Shown here: positions 53,417-62,829 of the stretch, one piece after another
How positions within the stretch are numbered: position 1 is the stretch's first letter
Layout of the letters: every line of letters starts with the position of its first letter
Assembly: GCA_008375315.1 (NCBI GenBank)
Contig: CP032507.1
Span: 2,417,001-2,481,000 of the forward strand
Direction of reading: 5' to 3'
DNA: 64,000 nucleotides
Source of the DNA: Ectothiorhodospiraceae bacterium BW-2
GTDB lineage: Bacteria > Pseudomonadota > Gammaproteobacteria > Thiohalomonadales > Thiohalomonadaceae
Notes under the pieces: generated by a model
What the model was told of the DNA's origin: nothing
Databases searched by the model: none
Seen by the model: the letters and a program-made list of their open reading frames with translations, nothing else
Program-made: the position numbers and the translations under genes

Positions 53417-53842
53417 TTAGTGGCCAATGGCGCGACTCATAATCGCCGTCACTCGGGTATGGCCGGGTGATGACTCTATCTCGAACTGATCGACTAGCCG
53501 TCGGGTGCCGGGTAGGCCGACACCGAGGCCGTTGCCGCTGCTGTAGCCATCTTGCATGGCCTGTTCAATATCGGCAATCCCGGGGCCAAAATCTTCGGCG
53601 ACAATCTCGATATGGGTCAGATTCTGCTCCCGATAGCTACAGATATGGCACACCCCCTCACCGGCATAGTTGAGAATATTGCGGGCAAGCTCCGAAATCG
53701 CGGTGGCGAGCCGAGTCTGATCGACAATTCTAAAACCGAGCTTTTTGGCTAAGGTGCGGCCCTCTTGTCGTGCCTGAATAATATCGTCCGGTTTGACAAT
53801 CGTCACTTTAAAGATATCGAGTGGTGTGGTAGAGAGCCTCAT
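53417..53842 (-). CDS. rsbT: Stressosome serine/threonine kinase RsbT
   Basis: A 141-residue protein with SELARNILNYA, EDFGPGIADIEQAMQDG and GLGVGLPGTRRLVD, all matching RsbT. RsbT phosphorylates RsbS and RsbR after stress and is then released to activate its output partner. It overlaps rsbS by four bases. The output partner may be the hybrid kinase at 55309. Confidence 0.9.
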   Translation of the reverse strand: MRLSTTPLDIFKVTIVKPDDIIQARQEGRTLAKKLGFRIVDQTRLATAISELARNILNYAGEGVCHICSYREQNLTHIEIVAEDFGPGIADIEQAMQDGYSSGNGLGVGLPGTRRLVDQFEIESSPGHTRVTAIMSRAIGH

Positions 53843-54270
53843 CGACGAGGGAGCCCTGCCGGTCGCGTGGGGTCTGTCGTCGCGGCCGGTTTGGGTTTGA
53901 GAGCTAGAAAGCTATCGAGCCGCTCTTTGCCTACTAGCTTCTCTAAGCCGTGGTTGAGATTGAGCGCCGTTTCGACCCCCTCTAGCTCACGCCCCATATC
54001 GACTAGAGTGAGGGCGACAGCCGGCTGCATACCGCAGATAACTACCCGACAACCGAGCAGGCTAATCATGTGCGCCGTTTCGCTTAAAATTCGTGCCATG
54101 TAGGAGTCAACCACATCGAGCGCACTAATATCGATGACGGCACCGTTCGCATCGTAGTTCTGCACCATCGTTAACATATCCTCCCGAAAACGGGAGAGAT
54201 CTTGATCGTTAAGATCGACCTGAATAGAGGTTAAAAGCAGGTGGCGGATTCTAAGAATAGGGACTCGCAT
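53839..54270 (-). CDS. rsbS: Stressosome scaffold protein RsbS
   Basis: A 143-residue STAS protein with LDVVDSYMARIL; Ser56 corresponds to the phosphorylated Ser59 of Bacillus RsbS. The core is followed by a Pro-rich C-terminal tail absent from Bacillus RsbS. It forms the stressosome with RsbR and holds RsbT. It overlaps rsbT by four bases. Confidence 0.88.
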   Translation of the reverse strand: MRVPILRIRHLLLTSIQVDLNDQDLSRFREDMLTMVQNYDANGAVIDISALDVVDSYMARILSETAHMISLLGCRVVICGMQPAVALTLVDMGRELEGVETALNLNHGLEKLVGKERLDSFLALKPKPAATTDPTRPAGLPRR

Positions 54271-54331
54271 AGGCTGACTGACTTGGGCAAGTTAAACAGT
54301 AACAGGGGGCATGGCAGTAGGAGAGGAACGC

Positions 54332-55189
54332 TTATTGGCTCTCATTGCCGATATGTTTACCGAGGCGGGTAAAGGCCTCCTTAACGCCGCTCTTTAGGCT
54401 CCCTTTGGTGGTCATATTCTGCATATTGACCCCTAACTCGGTCATGGTTTGGGCATTGGTCGGGCTAATACCGGTTAAAATCACCTCCGCACCGAGCATT
54501 CTGGCGGCGGTAATGGTCTTAATCAGGTGGCGACCGACCTGGGTGTCGATAATCGGTACACCGGTGACATCGAGAATAGCAATAGAGGCCTCGTTAGCAA
54601 CGATGCTCTCTAACAGCGATTCGATAATGTGCTGGGCGCGAATGGTATCGACCACCCCGACTAGGGGGAGCAGAATCACCTGATCCCAGAGCTTAATCAC
54701 CGGTGTGGCTAATTCGAGCAGGCTCTCCGATTGCTGACGGATAAACTCCTCCCGTTTTTTAGAGTAGATATCGAGGGTAATTAGCCCCATCTGATCGACT
54801 AGGCGCTGAATAGTGCGACTTAACTGCAGTAGCTGCGGCAGATTAGTCTCAAAGTGGCGGTCGAGCAATCTTTGTATGACATCTTTAAGCACAAAGATAA
54901 AAGAGGCGGTCTCTGTGGGGCTAAACCCGCGCGAGACGCGGCTAGTGCTAATCTCCTGTAGGAGCTGATAGAGTTCGTGATTCTGTTCGACATCCTCTAT
55001 CTGGCCTCTCTCGAAGCTGCGAATCGTGATACTAAGCAGCGAGGAGGTCTCGTTACTGAGCTCCTGACGGCTCATCAACTCTAACAGCCGGTTACCGGTA
55101 GAGAGCAGTGCCGCCTCTATCCACTCCTGTTGTAGCTGTTGTCGAGCATGGGACATCAAGGCCGCAAGTTCTGTCAAAGGCTGCGTCAT
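54332..55189 (-). CDS. rsbR: Stressosome sensor RsbR (RsbRD-type N-terminus)
   Basis: A 285-residue protein with an N-terminal helical (RsbRD-like) sensor domain (about 1-150) and a C-terminal STAS domain (about 165-280) with VTGVPIIDTQVG. Thr216 in that motif fits the conserved STAS phosphorylation position (Thr205 in Bacillus). No globin or PAS domain is present in the N-terminus, so the signal is unknown. It heads the module and diverges from the hybrid kinase. Confidence 0.88.
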   Translation of the reverse strand: MTQPLTELAALMSHARQQLQQEWIEAALLSTGNRLLELMSRQELSNETSSLLSITIRSFERGQIEDVEQNHELYQLLQEISTSRVSRGFSPTETASFIFVLKDVIQRLLDRHFETNLPQLLQLSRTIQRLVDQMGLITLDIYSKKREEFIRQQSESLLELATPVIKLWDQVILLPLVGVVDTIRAQHIIESLLESIVANEASIAILDVTGVPIIDTQVGRHLIKTITAARMLGAEVILTGISPTNAQTMTELGVNMQNMTTKGSLKSGVKEAFTRLGKHIGNESQ

Positions 55190-55308
55190 AAAAATTGACT
55201 CCTGAATCAGTTAGCCATAATGTAACGGCCACCTAGACCGATGACACCGTTTAATTATGGACTAATTTTTCTCTATTAGCAAAGATAACTAACTATGGTG
55301 ACCCTACT

Positions 55309-57111
55309 ATGAGCCCGCTGGCCTCCGAATCGATCACTGCCGCTGAACAGGAACACTACTGCCAGATTTTGCAACAATTTTTGGCCGAAGGGAGTGAAAC
55401 GGCGCTGATGGAGGCGACCGAGCTAGGGCGGGCGATGGTGGCTCGTGGTGTCCCTCCCGAGGAGGCGATTGAGCTGCATCAGTTAGCGCTAGAGCAGCAG
55501 GTGTTAAGAGCGCGGGGAGGCGTCGCTGAGCTTATTGAGAGTTCGACCGCGCTGCTCTATGAGATGATTATGGCCTATGGTATCGCCTTTCGAGCCCATA
55601 TCGAACTGCTACAGCGACGGCAGCGAGCCAATTTGGAGTCGATTACCGAGCAGTCGGACGAGATGGTGGTACTCACCGATCGCGCTGGCAGAGTCGAGTA
55701 TGTCAATCGTGCCTTTAGTGACATTACCGGCTATCGTCGCAGCGCGGCACGACAGATGGCGCTAGTCGAACTACTCGGGCTAGAGGTGGGAGAGCGGCAG
55801 CTACTACAGCGCAGTATCGAGTCGGCCGAGCGCTTTAGCCGACGCCTACAGCATGTTGATGCGAAGGGGCAGCCCTATGTCACCGATACCGTCTTCTTTC
55901 CGCTACGGGATCACCAGCTACAGTTGAGCAACTTTGTGCTAGTCGGGCGCGATATTACCCACAAGGTGGCGATGGAGCGCGATCTACAACAAAAATCGCA
56001 GCGACTAGAGGCGATCGGGACGCTAGCGGCCGGTATTTCGCACGACTTCAATAATGTACTGGGGATGATTTTAGGTTACGCCTCGCTGCTCAATGCGTCG
56101 TTGCGGCAGCAGGAGGATCGTGACAACTTAGCGCAGATTCGCGCGGCGGCAGAGCGGGGGCGTGAGCTAGTCGAGCAGATTCTCGCCTTCTCCCGTCCGG
56201 GGCGAGAGAGGGTGCGCAAGGCGATACCGCTAGCCAAAATAGTTCGAGAGACCTTAAGCCTACTGCGCGGGAGCTATCCGCACAGGATAGCGTTTGAGAT
56301 TGACGCGAATGATGACTCATTGACCGTCTGGGCGGTCTCGACCCACCTGACCCAGCTAGTGATGAATCTGGCGGTTAACGCGCTACAGGCGATGCAGCTA
56401 GAGGGGGGGCAGCTAACGGTGAGTGTGGCGCGACAGGGGGAGTCGGTCATGCTAAAGGTGGCCGATAGTGGCCCTGGTATCGCAGCTGAGATTCGCGAAC
56501 GGATCTTTGATCCCTTCTTCACCACCAAAGAGGAGGGGGAGGGGACTGGGTTGGGTCTATCGGTGGTGAGTGATATTATTCGCCGCTATCGTGGCTCGGT
56601 CGATATCGACTCCCAGTTGGGTCGGGGGACGACCTTTACGCTCCTGTTTCCGCTGTGTGGATCGGAGGGGGGGGCGATGGCAGCGATAGAGCCGCCGCCG
56701 GTGATAGCCGACCCACCGAGGGTCGCTAGCGAGCGCCAAGCGACGCCTGCCCATCTTGTCGTGGTCGATGATGAGCTATCGATGCTACAACTAGCGGGTG
56801 AGGTATTGCAGGGGGCCGGTTATCGGGTGACACTGGAGTCGAGCGCCTGGTCGGCGCTACGAACGCTCTACGCTGAGGAGGCCGCGCTACTGATTACCGA
56901 CCGCGAGATGCCAGAGCTCGATGGGGTGGAGCTAGTGAGGCGCGTTCACGGCCTAAAGCCAGAGCTGCCGCTGCTGATGTGGACCGGTCACCCCGATGAG
57001 GCGAGTGAGCAGGCGGCGAGAGAGTACGGCGTGGCAGAGATTCTCTATAAACCGGTCGATTTTGACCGACTAAAAGCCGTTATTGAAACCATAACCCGGG
57101 AGTTAAATTAG
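55309..57111 (+). CDS. Hybrid histidine kinase with RsbU-like N-terminal domain
   Basis: A 600-residue protein. Residues 10-100 ([48 protein letters not shown]) match the RsbT-binding N-terminal domain of Bacillus RsbU. Then come a PAS domain (about 115-220), HisKA with His245 ([11 protein letters not shown]), HATPase ([19 protein letters not shown]) and a C-terminal receiver with Asp531 ([13 protein letters not shown]). RsbT from the adjacent module may control the kinase. A separate receiver gene follows two bases later. Confidence 0.88.
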   Translation: MSPLASESITAAEQEHYCQILQQFLAEGSETALMEATELGRAMVARGVPPEEAIELHQLALEQQVLRARGGVAELIESSTALLYEMIMAYGIAFRAHIELLQRRQRANLESITEQSDEMVVLTDRAGRVEYVNRAFSDITGYRRSAARQMALVELLGLEVGERQLLQRSIESAERFSRRLQHVDAKGQPYVTDTVFFPLRDHQLQLSNFVLVGRDITHKVAMERDLQQKSQRLEAIGTLAAGISHDFNNVLGMILGYASLLNASLRQQEDRDNLAQIRAAAERGRELVEQILAFSRPGRERVRKAIPLAKIVRETLSLLRGSYPHRIAFEIDANDDSLTVWAVSTHLTQLVMNLAVNALQAMQLEGGQLTVSVARQGESVMLKVADSGPGIAAEIRERIFDPFFTTKEEGEGTGLGLSVVSDIIRRYRGSVDIDSQLGRGTTFTLLFPLCGSEGGAMAAIEPPPVIADPPRVASERQATPAHLVVVDDELSMLQLAGEVLQGAGYRVTLESSAWSALRTLYAEEAALLITDREMPELDGVELVRRVHGLKPELPLLMWTGHPDEASEQAAREYGVAEILYKPVDFDRLKAVIETITRELN

Positions 57112-57113
57112 CT

Positions 57114-57482
57114 ATGGCAAGAGTAATCGTGATGGATGATGAGCAGAGTATGCGTGATATGGTCAGACAGATGCTCACCAAAGATGGTCATCAGGTGACC
57201 ATCGCAAGTGATGGCGGGGAGGGGCTGAAAACTATGCGGGGGGGAGGGTTCGATCTAGCCATTATCGATATTCTCATGCCGGGCAAAGATGGCATAGAGA
57301 CGATGATTGAGATTAAACGCAGCTACCCGACGACCAAAATTATTGCCATGTCGGGGGGGCGTCGCGGGATTAAAGCCTCATTTAACCTCGATTCGGCGGT
57401 ATTAATGGGGGCCGATGCGACCCTACCAAAGCCGTTTGAGTGGCCGCAACTGCGAAGTGCCGTGCAAAAGTTGGGTCTATAA
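57114..57482 (+). CDS. Single-domain response regulator after hybrid kinase
   Basis: A 122-residue receiver with Asp52 (IIDILMPGKDG), acidic pair Asp8/Asp9 and Lys in TLPKPFEWP. It directly follows the hybrid kinase and is its likely phosphorylation partner. Nothing in the sequence gives its own output. Confidence 0.9.
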   Translation: MARVIVMDDEQSMRDMVRQMLTKDGHQVTIASDGGEGLKTMRGGGFDLAIIDILMPGKDGIETMIEIKRSYPTTKIIAMSGGRRGIKASFNLDSAVLMGADATLPKPFEWPQLRSAVQKLGL

Positions 57483-57561
57483 CGAGAGTTTACGCTTGGG
57501 GCTGTTGAGAGAGAGTGCTACTCTATACGGCCCCTATTTTCTGACCTCTAAATGGTAGTTT

Positions 57562-60387
57562 ATGCCCTCTAACCCGCCAGAAAACGCCTCAGACGAGCGA
57601 TTTGCCAAAGCGTTTAACCACAGTACTGTTGCGATGGCGATGACCGATATTGAGACCGGTAGCTACCTCGATGTCAATGAGGCCTTCTGCTCGACTACCG
57701 GTTATCGCAGCGAGGAGGCGCTAGGGCGAACTTCGCTAGAGTTAGGTATCTGGAAAGAGCCTAAGCAGCGGCAACAGCTCATTGAGCAGGTGTTGGCTCA
57801 GGGGAGTGTGACCGGGGTGAGGGTGACGATACGACATCGTGACGGCAGTGACATTCACGGTGTCTTTAGCGTTTCGCTGTTACCGCTACAGCAGCGGCAG
57901 GTACTCTTAACCCAATTTGTCGATGTCACCCGGCAATATCTAGCTGAGGCGGCGCTGAAGGCCGAGCGCGATCTCTTCATCGGTGGCCCGGTGGTGGTGC
58001 TGATCTGGCTCCCCGAACCGGAGTGGCCGATCCTCTACGCCTCGCCCAACGCTACTCATCTATTTGGCTATAGTCTTGAGGCGTTAACTGAGGGATCGTT
58101 CCCCTTTAGCCAATTAATCTCGCCTAAAGATGGGGCGCGTGTCGGCTCGGAGGTGGAACACTATCTGGCCGCAGGCTACCCCTCTTGGGAGCAGCGCTAC
58201 CGCATTGTGCGCCAAGATGGCAAGGTGCGCTGGCTTTATGACTTTACCGTCGTTGAGCAAGATAGCGATGGCCGAGTGAGCCGACTTCGTGGCTATGTGA
58301 TGGACGAGACCCACCGCATCGCCTCAGAGGAGCGATTACGGCTCGCCTCGCTCGCTTTTGAGCAGGCGAAAGAGGGGATTATCATCTGCGATTCGAACGG
58401 CAACATTATTGAGGTAAATAGCGCCTTTAGCCATGTGACCGGCTACAGCGCCGTCGATGCGATTGGCAAAAATCCACGCCTCTTAGCCTCCGGTCGCCAC
58501 GACTCACCGTTCTATCGCAAAATGTGGCGCGACATTGAGACCTGCGGCTACTGGCAGGGCGAGTTGTGGAATCGTAAAAAGTCCGGTGAACTCTACGCCT
58601 GTTTAATGAGTATCTCCACCCTAAGCGGCAGCGAGGGGGGGCTGGGCTACTATCTGGCCATCTTTACCGACATTACCGAAAATAAGCGTCACCAAGAGAA
58701 GCTGGAGCTAATGGCCCACTTTGATGCCCTCACCTCACTCCCTAATCGGGTGCTGCTAGCCGACCGACTGCGACAAGAGATGGTTCGAATGCGGCGAAAG
58801 GGGCAGCTTTTGGCCGTCTGCTACCTCGATCTCGATGGCTTTAAGCCGATTAACGACCACTATGGCCACGATCAGGGGGATAGGGTCTTAATCGAGATCG
58901 CCTCACGGCTGAAGCTAACTTTGCGAGAGGAGGATACCGTCGCCCGTATAGGGGGGGATGAGTTTGTCCTGCTGTTAACCGATCTCGACTCCAAGCAGGA
59001 GTGTGAACAGATCATACAGCGGCTGCTGCGTCGCATTAGCGAACCGATAGTCAGTGAAGGGCAGTCGATGGCGGTCTCCGGCAGTATCGGCATTACCTTC
59101 TATCCTGAGGATAATAGTGGCAGCGACGCCCTGCTCTGTCACGCCGATGTGGCGATGTATCGCGCCAAAATGGCCGGTCGTAACGGCTTTGCGTTCTATG
59201 AACTGTGTCGTGAATCGTCGCAAGATGAGCGCCAGCAGCTATTGCGGCAAGCTGAACAGGCGCTGCAGCGGGGCGAGTTTGAGCTCTACTACCAGCCTAA
59301 GGTCGATATGCGACACGAGGAGGTGGTCGGCATGGAGGCGCTGATTCGCTGGAACCACTCTGAAAATGGCCTCATGCTGCCGCTACAGTTTCTACCCCAA
59401 CTAGAGGGGGATCTGCTACAGCAGCAGCTCGACTGGTGGGTGATACAGCAGGCCATTGCACAATTAGTTCAGTGGCAACGGCAGGGGCTAATGGTTCCGG
59501 TGAGTGTTAACCTGAATGGCGCGACCCTCATGCAGAAGGGGTTTATACGCCAGCTCGACACCCTGCTGCAGGCAGAAGAGATAGGCGTTGCTAACTACTT
59601 AGAGCTGGAGATCGTCGAAACCTCGGCGCTGGAGGATATCGAAAAGATTAGCGAGATATTTCGCCAGTGTCAGGCGCGGGGAATGACGATTGCACTCGAC
59701 GATTTTGGCACCGGCTTCTCATCGCTGATCTATTTTCGGCGCCTGCCGGTCGATGCTTTGAAAATAGATCAGCAGTTTATTCGCAATATGATTAATGACC
59801 CCGAAGATATGGCCATTGTGGAGAGTGTGATAGGGTTAAGTCGCGCCTTCGGTCGCCAAGTCGTGGCGGAGGGGGTTGAGCTGGGTGAGGTGGGTAGTTT
59901 TCTGCTACAGATGGGGTGTGACATTGCCCAAGGGTATGCCATTTCGCAGCCACTGCCGGCGGCTGATGTGGCGGCTTGGATCGAGAGCTACCGCGCCGAA
60001 AGTCGCTGGCACGAGTTTATGCAGGCGCAGTGGTCGGAGCAGGAGCTAACCCTGAAACTACTGGAGCGGGAGCATCGCCGCTGGGTTAGCGAAGTTCAGC
60101 AGTGGCTGACGCATCGCCCCCACAGCCTCTACTACCCCCCGCTACTCGATCCGCACCAGTGTCGTGTTGGGCGCTGGCTCGATGTTAGCGGCAGAAAACA
60201 GTTGGCCGATCACCGCCTTTTTATTGAGTTGGTACGGTGCCACGATGAGGTGCACCAGCTAGCGCGAGAGCTGTTTGAGAGCCGTCACCTCTCCGATAAG
60301 CTCTCTTCGGCACAGTTAGAGCAGTTTCTACAAGCCAGTGAGGCGTTGCTAGAGATATTACAGCAGTTAAATAGTGAGTTAGAGTGA
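57562..60387 (+). CDS. PAS-GGDEF-EAL protein with C-terminal CZB zinc-binding domain
   Basis: A 941-residue cytoplasmic c-di-GMP enzyme. Three PAS-like domains (about 10-125, 135-255 and 262-385) precede an intact GGDEF (464-468) with I-site RxxD (455-458). The EAL domain has EAL (592-594), DDFGTG (713-718) and Lys734, so synthesis and breakdown are both possible. The C-terminus (about 830-935) is a CZB domain with His838, His865, Cys867, Trp872 and His894/His898, a zinc-binding fold that responds to zinc or hypochlorous acid. It overlaps the CheW-CZB gene by four bases. Confidence 0.9.
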   Translation: MPSNPPENASDERFAKAFNHSTVAMAMTDIETGSYLDVNEAFCSTTGYRSEEALGRTSLELGIWKEPKQRQQLIEQVLAQGSVTGVRVTIRHRDGSDIHGVFSVSLLPLQQRQVLLTQFVDVTRQYLAEAALKAERDLFIGGPVVVLIWLPEPEWPILYASPNATHLFGYSLEALTEGSFPFSQLISPKDGARVGSEVEHYLAAGYPSWEQRYRIVRQDGKVRWLYDFTVVEQDSDGRVSRLRGYVMDETHRIASEERLRLASLAFEQAKEGIIICDSNGNIIEVNSAFSHVTGYSAVDAIGKNPRLLASGRHDSPFYRKMWRDIETCGYWQGELWNRKKSGELYACLMSISTLSGSEGGLGYYLAIFTDITENKRHQEKLELMAHFDALTSLPNRVLLADRLRQEMVRMRRKGQLLAVCYLDLDGFKPINDHYGHDQGDRVLIEIASRLKLTLREEDTVARIGGDEFVLLLTDLDSKQECEQIIQRLLRRISEPIVSEGQSMAVSGSIGITFYPEDNSGSDALLCHADVAMYRAKMAGRNGFAFYELCRESSQDERQQLLRQAEQALQRGEFELYYQPKVDMRHEEVVGMEALIRWNHSENGLMLPLQFLPQLEGDLLQQQLDWWVIQQAIAQLVQWQRQGLMVPVSVNLNGATLMQKGFIRQLDTLLQAEEIGVANYLELEIVETSALEDIEKISEIFRQCQARGMTIALDDFGTGFSSLIYFRRLPVDALKIDQQFIRNMINDPEDMAIVESVIGLSRAFGRQVVAEGVELGEVGSFLLQMGCDIAQGYAISQPLPAADVAAWIESYRAESRWHEFMQAQWSEQELTLKLLEREHRRWVSEVQQWLTHRPHSLYYPPLLDPHQCRVGRWLDVSGRKQLADHRLFIELVRCHDEVHQLARELFESRHLSDKLSSAQLEQFLQASEALLEILQQLNSELE

Positions 60388-61205
60388 TGGAGAGAAGAGG
60401 GGACTATCTTGTTTGCCGTATTGCCGAGTTTAAATACGCTCTGCCGATTGAGATGATTATCGAAATCACCGAATCGAATAAACTCCAGCCGACGACACTA
60501 CCTAACAGCCTGAAACATGTGCGCGGTATCGTCAATTTTCGCGGTGAAATTATCCCGATTTACGATCTACGGGTCTTTAATCATCTACCATCGTATCGCG
60601 ATAACCAGCGTTCGTTGTGCCGCACATTGGCCGAGCGGGAGCAAGATCACCGTCACTGGTTACAGGAGCTAGAGAACTCGGTGGTTGAGCAGCGCCCCTT
60701 TACGCTGCAAACAGATCCCCATCAATGCGAATTTGGCCTCTGGTACGACCGATTTACGACCGATAACCCGCGCCTAGAGGAGGTGCTTCGCCAGTTCGAT
60801 CGGCCCCATAAGGCGATTCATGCCCTAGCTAAGCAGGTAGAGATCATGCTACGGCAGGGGGCGCGGCAGCAGGCGTTAACGCTCATAGAACAGTCGCGCC
60901 ATACCACCTTGTCCGACTTAATTGCGCTATTTGAGCAGGCGCGGCAAGAGGTGAGTGACTATAGCCGTGAGGTGGTCTTTGTGATTGAGGAGCAGCAGCA
61001 GAAGATCGGCATCACTATCGATGAGATTATTGATGCTATAACGGTGCAGGAGAGCGACCTGATGCTTTCAAACGAGATCGATGAGAGTCAGCTCTCCGAT
61101 TGTGTCATCTCCCATGGCGACAGTGTGGCGGTAGTGATCAATAGCTTTGCTCCGGTACTGCCGCCGCCGTTAGTAGCAGACGAAGAGTCAGGAGCGTTTG
61201 ATTGA
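60384..61205 (+). CDS. CheW protein with an inserted CZB zinc-binding domain
   Basis: A 273-residue protein in which one CheW fold is split by a CZB domain. The CheW N-terminal half has FKYALPIEMIIEI and GIVNFRGEIIPIYDLR (about 15-63); the C-terminal half has VVFVIEEQQQKIGITIDEII (about 197-216). The insert (about 85-195) has His89/His91, DPHQCEFGLWY (His113, Cys115, Trp120) and His142/His146. Zinc or oxidant binding could alter coupling to CheA. The start is GTG at 60384 or ATG at 60387, overlapping the previous stop. Confidence 0.85.
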   Translation: MMERRGDYLVCRIAEFKYALPIEMIIEITESNKLQPTTLPNSLKHVRGIVNFRGEIIPIYDLRVFNHLPSYRDNQRSLCRTLAEREQDHRHWLQELENSVVEQRPFTLQTDPHQCEFGLWYDRFTTDNPRLEEVLRQFDRPHKAIHALAKQVEIMLRQGARQQALTLIEQSRHTTLSDLIALFEQARQEVSDYSREVVFVIEEQQQKIGITIDEIIDAITVQESDLMLSNEIDESQLSDCVISHGDSVAVVINSFAPVLPPPLVADEESGAFD

Positions 61206-61558
61206 GTGGACGGGTGTTAGTGGTTGATGATGAGGAGCTATTGACCCTCTTTTATGAAGAGATTTTAGGGGACTACGGTTTAAGCGTGGTCTGCTGCCAT
61301 AGCGGTTTTGAGGCGTTAGAGCTGTTTAACGAGCCACCCCCTTTTGATCTATTGATTACCGATCAGTCGATGCTTGGGATGGAGGGAACCGAGCTTATTG
61401 AGCGGCTAAAAGGGGTGCAACCGAGCTTAAAAACGGTACTCTGCTCCGGGCTGAGTGAGCCGTATCGGCTGGATGCTAAAGCTGATGCGATCCTCGATAA
61501 ACCACTCGATATTGAGGCGCTCTACCGAGTCCTAGATCGGTTATTAGGTCGCGTGTAG
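61202..61558 (+). CDS. Single-domain response regulator
   Basis: A 118-residue receiver with Asp54 (LLITDQSMLGMEG), Asp9/Asp10 and Lys100 (ILDKPL). It starts at TTG overlapping the end of the CheW-CZB gene by four bases. The usual MMPxMDG loop is QSMLGMEG. Its kinase is probably one of the flanking histidine kinases. Confidence 0.88.
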   Translation: MSGRVLVVDDEELLTLFYEEILGDYGLSVVCCHSGFEALELFNEPPPFDLLITDQSMLGMEGTELIERLKGVQPSLKTVLCSGLSEPYRLDAKADAILDKPLDIEALYRVLDRLLGRV

Positions 61559-61632
61559 AGGCGGGATGGGGAGCGATTACCAGCAATAAATCGTTGACTA
61601 TTGTGCTAAGAGTCTTAAAGGAGGCATAGGGG

Positions 61633-62823
61633 ATGAAAATGGGTACTGGCGTTTCGACGCAAGGGGAGACCGAGGCGGCGATAGCAGAGATTGTCGCCCA
61701 GCTCGAACAGAGGGGTGGGGATAGTGTGGATCTGCTTATCTGTTACTACACCGAAAATCATGCGCCGGCGCGGCTACAGCAGGTATTGACTCAACTCTAT
61801 CCTAAGAGCCAGATTCATGGCTGTAGCACCTGTCAAGGGGTGATGACCGAGCAGGGCTACTTTAGCGAGCAGGGTTCTGCAATCGCGGTGTTAGCTATCT
61901 CTGATCCAGAGGGGAGCTACGGCAGTGCCCTAGTTCCGATGGCCGACGGTGGCGAGTTGGGGGGACGGCAGGCGATTGAGGCGGCCATTGCCGGTGCCGA
62001 ACGGGAGGGGGAGAGCCCTGAACTGGTCTGGTTGAGCGCCACCCCCGGCTGTGAGGAGAGTGTCATTATGGGTATTCAGCAGGTGATTGGTGATCAGACC
62101 CCGATCGCCGGTGGTAGCGCTGCCGATAATAGTGTGGCGGGGGGGTGGTCGCTCTTTAACCAGCAGCAGCAAGAGCGGCAGGGGGTATTGGTGACGGCGT
62201 TCTATCCCTCGGTGGAGCTCTCGTTCGCCTTTCACAGCGGTTACTATCCGACAGCGTTTCGCGGTGTGGTGACGCGCTCTAGTGGGCGGACAATTTGGGA
62301 GATCGATCACCAGTGCGCCGCCGCTGTCTATAACCGTTGGATCGACCACCGTCTCGATGAGGTGATCGCCCAAGGTGGGGGGAGTATTCTGTCGCAGACC
62401 ACACTCTTTCCGTTAGGACGGGTGGGGGGAGATGGCAGTCAGCGCTATAAACTGTCACACCCAGAGAGCATCACTGCCGCAGGAGGGCTGGCGCTCTTTA
62501 CCGATATGAGTGAGGGCGAGGAGCTAATTTTAATGGAGGGCTCTAGCGAGTCTCTCATTCATCGAGCCGGACGGGTGGCCGATGAGGCGTTAACGATTGC
62601 CGACATGGCTGCCGAGGGGTCGAGTGGCGCGTTAGTCATCTACTGCGCCGGCTGTATGTTGACAGTCGAGGCGCAGATGGGGGAGGTGGTCGAGTCGATC
62701 AAAAGCGCCATTCCAGCGGTGCCGTTTTTAGGTGCCTTCACCTTTGGCGAACAGGGCTGTTTTATCGATGCGGGCAATTTGCATGGAAATTTAATGATCT
62801 CGATCGTTATTTTTGGTCGTTAA
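61633..62823 (+). CDS. FIST-domain sensory protein
   Basis: A 396-residue stand-alone FIST protein with both FIST_N (CSTCQGVMTEQGYFSEQ, then ATPGCEESVI) and FIST_C (SGALVIYCAGCMLTVE, FLGAFTFGEQG). FIST domains are thought to bind small ligands such as amino acids and signal to kinases. A GAF histidine kinase begins seven bases later and is its likely partner. Confidence 0.9.
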   Translation: MKMGTGVSTQGETEAAIAEIVAQLEQRGGDSVDLLICYYTENHAPARLQQVLTQLYPKSQIHGCSTCQGVMTEQGYFSEQGSAIAVLAISDPEGSYGSALVPMADGGELGGRQAIEAAIAGAEREGESPELVWLSATPGCEESVIMGIQQVIGDQTPIAGGSAADNSVAGGWSLFNQQQQERQGVLVTAFYPSVELSFAFHSGYYPTAFRGVVTRSSGRTIWEIDHQCAAAVYNRWIDHRLDEVIAQGGGSILSQTTLFPLGRVGGDGSQRYKLSHPESITAAGGLALFTDMSEGEELILMEGSSESLIHRAGRVADEALTIADMAAEGSSGALVIYCAGCMLTVEAQMGEVVESIKSAIPAVPFLGAFTFGEQGCFIDAGNLHGNLMISIVIFGR

Positions 62824-62829
62824 CTGACG

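Noticed and set aside
59054-59344. Other-frame ORFs within the GGDEF-EAL gene
   Set aside because: The long frame has intact motifs in order; these are shadows.
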